64,000 nucleotides of DNA from Candidatus Obscuribacterales bacterium (GTDB taxonomy: Bacteria > Cyanobacteriota > Vampirovibrionia > Obscuribacterales > Obscuribacteraceae): NCBI GenBank assembly GCA_019745415.1, contig JAIETF010000040.1, forward strand, positions 51,725 to 115,724, read 5' to 3'. This document shows positions 1 through 7,310 of this stretch, one piece after another. Numbering within the stretch: position 1 is the first letter of the stretch; each line of letters opens with the position of its first letter. Below the pieces are notes generated by a model. The model did not search any database and was not told the DNA's origin. It worked only from the letters and a program-made list of their open reading frames with translations. Both the position numbers and the translations under genes were made by a program.

Positions 1-1
1 C

Positions 2-1162
2 ACCGATGAAGATTGCAAAATCGAAGCAATTCTAGTGGCCAAAGCTCTCATGGATCTTGCGCCATCAGATATAAACCGAGTCAATGTCTACTTCTACAAC
101 GCCATGCGCTTGAACAAAAGAAAAGAAGTTTCAGTTTCAGCGGGCGACGTCAAAGCTTTCGGCTCCGGTCAGCTGTCGCAAGACCAGCTCTTAGGCTCTA
201 TCGCCATAAAAGAAAGCGAAGTTTCAGACCAGGCTTCTAAGGCTGCTGCTTATTTGCAGCAACGTGAAGCCGCTCGTTCAAGCAAAACCATAAATAGTTA
301 TGTCAACGGCGACACTTTGGAAATTGTCACCGAATTAGAGCCGGACATGAACGACCTTGACATTAAGCTTGAGGGCACAAGAGTCGCCCAGAAAATAATT
401 GAAAAGACCGGCACTACAGCTAAGCGCATCAAAGTCAGCTTTGCCGATCCAGTGGCTAAAGGCTCCCTAAAAGAGATGACCTTTGATCTAGCCCAATTGA
501 CCGCACTTGATAAAAGCCTGCAGTCAGCGCTCTACAGCTTGCAAGTGGCGGCAATCACTACAAAGATAGATCTACAAACAGTAGAAGCAGTTGACGGCGC
601 CGTTAAAGTTGAAAGAGCGGATGTGCTGAAGCGTCTTAAGGAATTGGATAAAAAAGGAGTCGGCATCGAACCTTTCAAGAAGCAATTTTTTGACATCGAA
701 AAAATGGTATCGCAAGGCAATGACGAACAAGCAGCAGAAGCTATCAAAAAATTGGCCCAGAGTGTAGCCGATCAAGAAGCTCGCACGAAAGACGCTAAAA
801 CTGCCAAACCAAGCGGCAAGGCCAGTGCACCGGCCGGCACTATTTTGCCCATTCCCAAAATCTGGTTTCAGACCTACCAGGACCGCTCCCCCGATGGACT
901 GGGCGGAGGCTGGAAAGTAGAGGATATCGTCAAAAGTCCGGACAAATATATCGCCGAGAAAGAAGTACATCTGAGAGGTGCCGCTGAAGCCGATAGAAAC
1001 CCGAACTTTGCCAGAACTCTATCCTTTCTCTATTGGAAGCTGGTTGAAGCGAAAAAAATTGCTGAAGCCGCACCCTATGGACAAAGATTCTTAGAGATAG
1101 AGGCTCGCTACCATCATTTGGAGACCTTGCGCAAGCAAGAAAAACTCAAACAACAAAACTAG
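2..1162 (+). CDS. Hypothetical protein, 5'-truncated by the window edge
   Basis: The reading frame is open from base 2, so the true start lies upstream; a GTG at 35 exists but the in-frame codons before it look coding. About 386 residues are visible and I do not recognise the family. The region near residues 1-60 (ending in an 'RVNVYFYN' strand) and the region near 135-185 ('RIKVSFADP') look like two diverged copies of one module: a helix, a basic beta strand, then a 'L..Q.LL' helix. A Lys/Ala/Ser-rich linker near residues 255-275 leads to a C-terminal part with 'IPKIWFQTYQDRSPDG' and a charged helical tail. No signal peptide or membrane segment is visible in this part. It converges on the lipoprotein gene, the two stop codons sharing a CTAG. 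Function unknown. Confidence 0.75.
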   Translation, partial: TDEDCKIEAILVAKALMDLAPSDINRVNVYFYNAMRLNKRKEVSVSAGDVKAFGSGQLSQDQLLGSIAIKESEVSDQASKAAAYLQQREAARSSKTINSYVNGDTLEIVTELEPDMNDLDIKLEGTRVAQKIIEKTGTTAKRIKVSFADPVAKGSLKEMTFDLAQLTALDKSLQSALYSLQVAAITTKIDLQTVEAVDGAVKVERADVLKRLKELDKKGVGIEPFKKQFFDIEKMVSQGNDEQAAEAIKKLAQSVADQEARTKDAKTAKPSGKASAPAGTILPIPKIWFQTYQDRSPDGLGGGWKVEDIVKSPDKYIAEKEVHLRGAAEADRNPNFARTLSFLYWKLVEAKKIAEAAPYGQRFLEIEARYHHLETLRKQEKLKQQN

Positions 1163-1815
1163 CGGCTGCGCTCCAGTGACTTTTCGACAAGAGCTGGCAC
1201 AGTCCAGCTCTTGTCTTTTTCATAGCGCAGACAATAGCGGTCATAGCGATCCGAAGCTTCTTCGCATAGCCCGGTAACACCAAGCCTAAAGCCTTCCGCC
1301 AGTTCGGCGGTAGCCTTGTCGACAGCATCTCGCTCGGCTTTCTCCTTAGTTGCCGCCATGCCATAAAATGTTTTTCCTACCAAGCCTTGAGCAAGACTCT
1401 CCACCACAGCCGGTGCTTCCTGATAGACTCGACGACAGATGGCTACATGCCCGGCTTCGTGCTCTTTTGTTTGAGCCGGTGCCGTTTTAGAAATGCATAC
1501 CTGCACGGGACAACTGAGCTTGACTGCTACACCTTTCACCTTGATGGTGCAACTGGCAGCACCGGCAGTATCATCATGACTGACCGTCTCGGTATCGAGC
1601 TTGACAGCACAGTGAAAGAACCATTCGGTGAAAGCCTCATAGTGCAAGTCATTGCAGCGAGTGCGCAGATCGGGACGGTCCTCTAAAAAAACAGTCTTCT
1701 CTTCAAGGGGTTGTATCTCAATCGAAAAGGGCTTGGTCGAGCAAGCCGAAAGCAGAGATAGCGCCGCTACTGCAAACAAACAACGCAAACTTGTTTGATG
1801 CCGGTCGCGTTTCAT
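1159..1815 (-). CDS. Putative lipoprotein with an HEAGH metalloprotease-like motif
   Basis: This 218-residue protein starts with a basic tip, a hydrophobic segment and a lipobox (LLSAC), which predicts lipidation at Cys25 and export. Residues 119-123 read HEAGH, the zinc-ligand signature of several metallopeptidase families, followed by Val-Ala-Ile. A third ligand cannot be assigned by eye. Six or more further cysteines suggest disulfides in the envelope. The start ATG overlaps the stop of the upstream repeat protein by one base (ATGA arrangement), so the two are probably translationally coupled. A cell-surface or periplasmic peptidase is an inference; the motif could also be structural. Confidence 0.75.
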   Translation of the reverse strand: MKRDRHQTSLRCLFAVAALSLLSACSTKPFSIEIQPLEEKTVFLEDRPDLRTRCNDLHYEAFTEWFFHCAVKLDTETVSHDDTAGAASCTIKVKGVAVKLSCPVQVCISKTAPAQTKEHEAGHVAICRRVYQEAPAVVESLAQGLVGKTFYGMAATKEKAERDAVDKATAELAEGFRLGVTGLCEEASDRYDRYCLRYEKDKSWTVPALVEKSLERSR

Positions 1816-3614
1816 CAGCGCTTTAACTCTAGAGTAATCTTTTTGGCCACATCGGAAGAAATAGAAAGCTGCCTGATTGACTTGGGTTCGTAAGAGCCTG
1901 CCTGCGGTGGTACAAAGCGAAAGCTGTAAACACCCGACGGCAAGGTGAGCTTGCAGGAACCATCATCTTGGGTAAGCACAAAACCGTGCGGATAATCAAC
2001 GGCTCCGCTTTTGCTGCCCGGTTTTTCTTGCCCTGATTCGATATAATCGTCACCATAAGGAGCGTATAAGACTCGACAGCGAGGCACCGGATGCCCGTCT
2101 TCGCCCATGAGATGAAAGACGATTTGAGACCAACCATGCCAAACAATATTGATTTCACATGGCTCAGATTCGATCTCAATCTCACGTGCTTGGCTGAAAT
2201 CACGGTGCACAACAAGATGGTATTTGCCCGGCGAAAGGAAAAGACCATAACGTCCTTCACTATCGGTAGTGGCAAGTGCAATAGCCTCGCCCTGTAGATC
2301 TTCGTATACCGCCACCTTCACCCCTGGTCGGGCCTGGCCAGCGTCGTCTGAAATCTTGCCGAAAACGGCAGTGCCGTCGGTAAGCTTACAATTGAGTTGA
2401 TTCTCGCCGTCTATCTCGAAAATGCGTGTCCAGGGGGCCAAGCTGGCATACTCAATACCACCTACGCTCAAAGTCGGGCTGTCTTTTGGATGGGCAGAGA
2501 TTGTCACTCTATAAGAACCAGCTGGCAAAGAAAGCATGAACTGTCCATCTTCATTAGTGCGGGTGAGATAATCACCACCATCTTTCTTATCGAGAGAAAA
2601 GGCGCGCACTAGAGCCTGACTCAAGAGCCTGGTCTCATAACTGACCTGGCCGCGCAAGAGATTGCCCTTACTTAAGCGATACTGACGCAAGGCAGTGCCG
2701 CCCTCGCTTTCAACCACTTCAATGTCGTGCTCTCTATAGCTAAAACAGTTGGAAGTTTCCGGTGCTTCGATAAGCAAGTCGTAGAAACCTGGTTCCACTG
2801 CAAACTGAAAGCGCCCTTCATCGGCTGTGACAGCTTGGGTCTTCAAATCAAGCTCGCTTAAGAGCATGCCCTCGGTGCAAGGAGTAGCAGTTCGCACCAT
2901 AGAGGGCGTCAGGGTGACACGCGCCCCTACTATAGCCTCACCGGCGCCGTCGCTGACCACTCCGCCAAAACCGGTCAAGCCAGGCAGGGTGATGGTGATG
3001 TCCTCGTCATCTTGCACCAGCAAAACATCAGAGCCGGTGGAAAGGAAGTTGAAGCGCGGATGGTTGGCACCACCGTTGGCTGAAGCTTTAGGCGGCGCCG
3101 AACGCCCCTTCAAGGCGATATGATACTTGCCCTTCGGCACCACTAGGGCAAATTCTCCCTGGGGCGAAAGTGGAACATTTACCTTGTATGCGCTTGGTTC
3201 TATACCTAGCGCAACCAATTCCATGCCCGCAAAGAGAGCGGAACGCAAATCATCCTCACCTTCGCTCTCTTGAGGCAGCCTAACCCGACCCCTTATGACA
3301 AAGCCGGTACTGAGACTAATATTGACACTGGAATTACCCAGTACTCTAATATCAGGCACTACTTTCTCTAGGAATCTGGTTCCAGACTGAATATCAGGCA
3401 GCGCCTTGATCGAATAGAAGCCCGGTCTCAAACTAAATGAAAACTCGCCGCGGGCACCGGTAAGGGTCTCGGCAAAAGGCTCTTCCTGACCACTTCCTAG
3501 TACTTGATACTGATCAAAAATAACCACTTTGAGATTAGCCACAGGCAAACCCTGGTGCCTAACTTGACCAGCCAAATTATATGTAAATCGATCAGGTTCC
3601 TGAAAATAAGACAA
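1815..3614 (-). CDS. Carboxypeptidase regulatory-like (beta-sandwich) repeat protein
   Basis: This 599-residue protein is built from about six copies of a roughly 90-residue beta-sandwich module. The recurrent pattern is 'G.V...G..V.GA.V.....................T...G.F.F.L.PG.Y', the signature of CarboxypepD_reg/SdrD B-like folds. No signal peptide or membrane anchor is seen. The start is TTG at 3614: an in-frame TGA lies four codons upstream and no ATG occurs near. It follows folC by 29 bases and is coupled by a one-base overlap to the downstream lipoprotein gene. The repeats usually mediate binding or stability of extracellular proteins. Without an export signal its location is uncertain. Confidence 0.8.
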   Translation of the reverse strand: MSYFQEPDRFTYNLAGQVRHQGLPVANLKVVIFDQYQVLGSGQEEPFAETLTGARGEFSFSLRPGFYSIKALPDIQSGTRFLEKVVPDIRVLGNSSVNISLSTGFVIRGRVRLPQESEGEDDLRSALFAGMELVALGIEPSAYKVNVPLSPQGEFALVVPKGKYHIALKGRSAPPKASANGGANHPRFNFLSTGSDVLLVQDDEDITITLPGLTGFGGVVSDGAGEAIVGARVTLTPSMVRTATPCTEGMLLSELDLKTQAVTADEGRFQFAVEPGFYDLLIEAPETSNCFSYREHDIEVVESEGGTALRQYRLSKGNLLRGQVSYETRLLSQALVRAFSLDKKDGGDYLTRTNEDGQFMLSLPAGSYRVTISAHPKDSPTLSVGGIEYASLAPWTRIFEIDGENQLNCKLTDGTAVFGKISDDAGQARPGVKVAVYEDLQGEAIALATTDSEGRYGLFLSPGKYHLVVHRDFSQAREIEIESEPCEINIVWHGWSQIVFHLMGEDGHPVPRCRVLYAPYGDDYIESGQEKPGSKSGAVDYPHGFVLTQDDGSCKLTLPSGVYSFRFVPPQAGSYEPKSIRQLSISSDVAKKITLELKR

Positions 3615-3643
3615 TTTAGAGACTCAAAAAGGGCGCCTCTATC

Positions 3644-5146
3644 TTATTTGACCCCCTCTGAAAATTCCAGTGCCTCTTTGATCAAACTGAAAGAGCCTGT
3701 GATTATAAGACGGTCGGCAAAACTAGCGGAAAGTGAATTACGGGTCTCTTGAGCAGACTTGAGAGCTTCAGCAAAGCCATTGCAAGTCTCTGCCCGAGCC
3801 CCCAAAGATGCAGAAAAGTCAACAAGTTCAGCTGCAGACCGCATAGAGCGAGCATGACTCAAAACTGGACAATAGACAATATCGCCTGGGGCGATAAGCT
3901 CTCGCAGAATATTCTGATAGTCTTTGTTCTCAAAACAAGCAAAAATAAAGACGAAGTTCTTGCCTGCATAGGCTTCTTCTAGGGAGGCACGCAAGGCTCT
4001 TGCCCCAAGGCGGTTATGGGCGCCATCCAAAATAGCCGAAAATCCACGCTCAAGAAGCTGGAAGCGACCGGGCCAACGCGCCTCCTTCAGACCACTTAAA
4101 GTTGACTGCCAAAGACGCTCAAGATCTAATTGTTTATCGGCAAGCACGTTATCAGACGAGAGAATAAATAGCCAAGAAGCATAAACTGCACAAGCGGCAT
4201 TGATGCGCTGGTACGACCCTGATAAACCCAAATCAGCTTGAGACAGTTCTGAAAGACGAGCAGCCAGAAACGCCAGCCCCTCTTGCTGCAAGCTTGTGAG
4301 CAATTCGGTGCGAAATAATATAGGCTCCTGCAAGCTCTCTTGACCGTGTACTTTATTTCGCTTCAGCCAGACCAGAGGGCTGTCTAGACTTCCAGCTCGT
4401 TTCTCCAGAACAGGAAAAGCCTGATCTGAGCATGCTGTCACTATGGGCAAGCCACTTTTGACAATTCCGGCTTTCTCAAAAGCAATCTTTTCGACCGTAT
4501 CGCCAAGAATATGAACATGGTCTAGATCGACATTACATATCACCGAAACCAGGGCGCCGCTTAAGGCGTTAGTGGCATCAAAACGACCACCCAGTCCCAC
4601 TTCAAAGACTTGCACCGCCGTATTCTCGCCAAAATAGAATGCTGCCATGGCGGTCAAAACTTCAAACCAAGATAGTCCACCCAGCCGAGAACCTTCCTCC
4701 CGGCTCTGAAACTCTTCATTTCTTGCTTTCACCACAGACAGCGCCAGGGCAAAATCTTGGTCGCTAATAATCTCGTCGTTTACGGCAAAACGTTCATTGA
4801 AGACCGACAAATGGGGGCCGGTAAATTTTCCCACCCGATAATCGGCCTTATGCAATATGGACGAACAAAAGGTGGAGACACTGCCTTTGCCATTGGTTCC
4901 GCCTACATGAATGAAGCGAAGCGCCTCCTCAAACATCGAAAAATAGGCTTGCATTCTCATCAGCCCGGGCTTTTCGATGGTCGGTCCCAACCCCTGCAAA
5001 TAAGCCACGGCCTCGCCATAGCTAAGGATCTCGGTTTTGGATTTATCTGAACTGACCACTAGTGAAACCGACAAGGCCGACCCAAAAAAGTCATAGGTTG
5101 CCATAAGAGTGTCACAACCTGCAAGTAATGTTTCTATATCTCCCAT
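3644..5146 (-). CDS. folC: Bifunctional folylpolyglutamate/dihydrofolate synthase
   Basis: FolC adds glutamate to folates, and in many bacteria also makes dihydrofolate from dihydropteroate, in the cytoplasm. The Mur-ligase-type P-loop GGTNGKGS is at residues 82-89. It is followed by the folate-binding 'TGPHLSVFNERF' region, the central 'EVGLGGRFDATN' motif, and the C-terminal 'ILDGAHN' motif of the family. At 500 residues it is longer than usual (about 420-440). The extra length is an N-terminal stretch of about 40 residues before 'SYGEAVAYL', so a later start (for example ATG at 5104) is possible. Only 17 bases separate the annotated start from the divergent esterase gene, which also hints that the true start may be internal. 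Confidence 0.93.
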   Translation of the reverse strand: MGDIETLLAGCDTLMATYDFFGSALSVSLVVSSDKSKTEILSYGEAVAYLQGLGPTIEKPGLMRMQAYFSMFEEALRFIHVGGTNGKGSVSTFCSSILHKADYRVGKFTGPHLSVFNERFAVNDEIISDQDFALALSVVKARNEEFQSREEGSRLGGLSWFEVLTAMAAFYFGENTAVQVFEVGLGGRFDATNALSGALVSVICNVDLDHVHILGDTVEKIAFEKAGIVKSGLPIVTACSDQAFPVLEKRAGSLDSPLVWLKRNKVHGQESLQEPILFRTELLTSLQQEGLAFLAARLSELSQADLGLSGSYQRINAACAVYASWLFILSSDNVLADKQLDLERLWQSTLSGLKEARWPGRFQLLERGFSAILDGAHNRLGARALRASLEEAYAGKNFVFIFACFENKDYQNILRELIAPGDIVYCPVLSHARSMRSAAELVDFSASLGARAETCNGFAEALKSAQETRNSLSASFADRLIITGSFSLIKEALEFSEGVK

Positions 5147-5163
5147 TTTCTTGAAGTAACTTT

Positions 5164-6195
5164 ATGGCAAACCTTACTAGAAATCCCGAGCAACCCTCTT
5201 ATCAGTCCCTCGAAGACAGAGAAGGGCGGACTAGGGCAAGCGAACAAAGCGAACATGATTCTCTTTATATGAGATTGGTAGACGAAGTCGGCTGCAAAGA
5301 TTTCAACAAAAACACTTTCAAATCTTGCGACGTAAGCAGCCTGGACCTGCCAATACCAGGCACCACATCACTTGAAAGGGTGAAGCTATCCGACGGCTCA
5401 GAAGCCAGCTATAGAGTGCACATTCCTAAAGACTATGATCCCAACAAACCACTACCAGTAGTACTAATGTTTCATGGCTATGGTCGCACCCCCTCGCAGG
5501 GAGGCGCTGAAAAAGGCGCTCTTGGTATGGAAGAAGTGACAGGGCTAAGCAAACTAGCCGACAGCGAAGGCTTCATCGCCGTCTACCCGGAAGGAAACCC
5601 GGAGAGGTCCTACTCTTGGAACAACGGTCAGTGGTTCTTCTCTGGTCGAGACGATAAAGAAATGACCAATAAAATTCTTGATACTGTGCAAGAGAAACTG
5701 GCCGTTGATAAAGAGAGAATCTATATCGTAGGCTATTCGCAAGGCGGCAGCTTCACGCACAACATAGCCAACAAACTGTCGGAGAGAGTGGCGGCTGTTG
5801 TCGAGAACGCCGGTTGGATGACCGGGAAAGAAGACCTGCCCAAAAGACCGTTTCCCATTCTTTCAATTCAATCTCGCACCGATGATACGGTGCCCTATGA
5901 TGGTAATCGGTGGTACAGCATCACCATGAAACCGGAAAGCTACACCCAAGACTTCTATCGCCGAGCCAACGGTATTTCGGGAGAACCAGAAGTAGCCACC
6001 AGAGTAGGACTGGACAACACAAAAATTGAAGAATATACCTGGAGAAACAGCCAAACCGGAAACCAGGTCAAAACCATGGTCCTGAACGGCCAGGGACACC
6101 TCTGGTATGGGGGAAAAGGGGCGGAAGGCACTGCCATTGATACCACGAGAGAAGCCTGGAATTTCTTAAAGCAGTTTCGCCGCGTAGAAAGATAA
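5164..6195 (+). CDS. Alpha/beta hydrolase, PHB depolymerase/feruloyl esterase-like
   Basis: This 343-residue protein has a serine-hydrolase core. The oxyanion region 'MFHGYG' is near residues 102-107, the nucleophile motif GYSQGG has Ser192, an acidic residue sits in 'RTDDTVPYDG' (about 239-247), and the catalytic His candidate is in 'GQGHLWYG' near the C-terminus. This layout matches the LpqC/PHB-depolymerase-type esterase family. The first 60 residues are polar and variable, without a clear signal peptide, so export is not supported. It is divergent from folC. The substrate cannot be read from sequence; candidates are polyester, feruloyl or acetyl-xylan type esters. Confidence 0.85.
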   Translation: MANLTRNPEQPSYQSLEDREGRTRASEQSEHDSLYMRLVDEVGCKDFNKNTFKSCDVSSLDLPIPGTTSLERVKLSDGSEASYRVHIPKDYDPNKPLPVVLMFHGYGRTPSQGGAEKGALGMEEVTGLSKLADSEGFIAVYPEGNPERSYSWNNGQWFFSGRDDKEMTNKILDTVQEKLAVDKERIYIVGYSQGGSFTHNIANKLSERVAAVVENAGWMTGKEDLPKRPFPILSIQSRTDDTVPYDGNRWYSITMKPESYTQDFYRRANGISGEPEVATRVGLDNTKIEEYTWRNSQTGNQVKTMVLNGQGHLWYGGKGAEGTAIDTTREAWNFLKQFRRVER

Positions 6196-6229
6196 AGCCC
6201 TTAGATCTTGCATTCACCTTTGATATATT

Positions 6230-6805
6230 ATGGTTCTCAGCCTAGAGAGAACCAACTTGACATTATTTACTCGCAGAAATCTAGTCGACAGCAGACGGGT
6301 GCACGAAGGCGGCATCATCTCGTTGCGCGTGGACAACCTTAAATCGGAGGAAGGACACGAAGCAATCAGGGAAGTAGTGGAACATAACGGCGGAGTAGTG
6401 ATTGCCTGCCAACTAGAACCAGATACCGTTCTTTTGGTTAAGCAATACCGTTACTCTATAGATAGCGAATTGCTTGAATTACCAGCAGGCCGGATCGAAA
6501 AAGGCGAAGATCCCTTCCCGGCCGCCCAGAGAGAGCTCACCGAAGAAACCGGCTGGCAGGCTCAAAACTGGCAAGAGATTGCCAGAATCTATTCGGCGCC
6601 GGGCTTTTGCGACGAAGTCCTTTACATGTATAAAGCCACCGACGCCGTTTTCAAGGGAAAGAATCTAGATTTTGACGAAGAAACCGAAGTCTTCGAACTG
6701 ACCCTTGATGCGGCCTGGCAAATGGTCATAGAGGGTCGCATCAAAGATGCCAAGACCATTGCTGGGCTAGGCATCTTAAGCCGACTAAAAGAAGCGAACG
6801 GCTGA
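6230..6805 (+). CDS. NUDIX hydrolase, ADP-ribose pyrophosphatase-like
   Basis: This 191-residue protein carries a full Nudix box (G-x5-E-x7-REL-x-EE-x-G) near residues 86-108, read as GRIEKGE then RELTEETGW, which binds the catalytic metal. The N-terminal beta sheet with 'REVVEHNGGVVI' and the downstream 'YSAPGFCDEVLYMYKA' pattern are typical of ADP-ribose pyrophosphatases (NudF/YqkG type), which turn ADP-ribose into AMP and ribose-5-phosphate. No clear ribosome binding site precedes the ATG at 6230. It lies 34 bases after the esterase on the same strand and could share its transcript. Confidence 0.9.
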   Translation: MVLSLERTNLTLFTRRNLVDSRRVHEGGIISLRVDNLKSEEGHEAIREVVEHNGGVVIACQLEPDTVLLVKQYRYSIDSELLELPAGRIEKGEDPFPAAQRELTEETGWQAQNWQEIARIYSAPGFCDEVLYMYKATDAVFKGKNLDFDEETEVFELTLDAAWQMVIEGRIKDAKTIAGLGILSRLKEANG

Positions 6806-6884
6806 AGCTTAGCGAAGATTAAGAAGCACCGCGTATAAAGTGCTAAAATTTGGTTTGGTTAGTCGTAATTTTTAGAGGTTGACA

Positions 6885-7139
6885 ATGGCGAACAAAGGCG
6901 ACAAGAGCGGCTCTTCACTGCCCTTCATGGCTATGATTTACATGGCGATTTTCTCGGCATTGATTGTCGGAGCCTCTTTTGAAGTAATCAAATACTGGCC
7001 TTTGCCCGTGAGCGTTGTTCCCTATATGGACTTCAAAGGTGGAGCCATTTGGGGCGCCGTTACTGGGGCTATCTTCGGTTTAATCATCGGCTTTGTTACT
7101 GATGACAGCCACTTCCAGGAAGAAGAAGCCAAAGGCTAA
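6885..7139 (+). CDS. Small two-helix membrane protein
   Basis: This is an 84-residue protein with two hydrophobic segments (about residues 13-34 and 49-70) separated by a short loop, and an acidic C-terminus. I chose the ATG at 6885 because AGAGG sits six bases upstream; the in-frame TTG two codons earlier lies inside that spacing. Glycine-rich helix faces ('GAIWGAVTGAIFGLIIG') suggest tight packing or oligomerisation. It is followed by a hairpin terminator. Function unknown. Confidence 0.7.
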   Translation: MANKGDKSGSSLPFMAMIYMAIFSALIVGASFEVIKYWPLPVSVVPYMDFKGGAIWGAVTGAIFGLIIGFVTDDSHFQEEEAKG

Positions 7140-7174
7140 AGAACAGTAAGCTAAAATAGGTCTGATAATTATTC

Positions 7175-7206
7175 AAACGAGGGGAGAAATCCTCTCGTTT
7201 ATTTTT
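7175..7206 (+). terminator. Rho-independent terminator
   Basis: AAACGAGGGG and CCTCTCGTTT form a 10-bp stem with one G-U pair and a six-base loop, followed by ATTTTT. It lies 35 bases after the small membrane protein gene. Confidence 0.8.
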
Positions 7207-7310
7207 GTCGTTTTTTCTCCTTCCAACTCCTTTCTTCTCAATTACATCTAATTGCATAGAGCCGCGGCTAAAGGGGTATAGGCTTAAACAGAGCGGAAGG
7301 TCGAAGGTAA

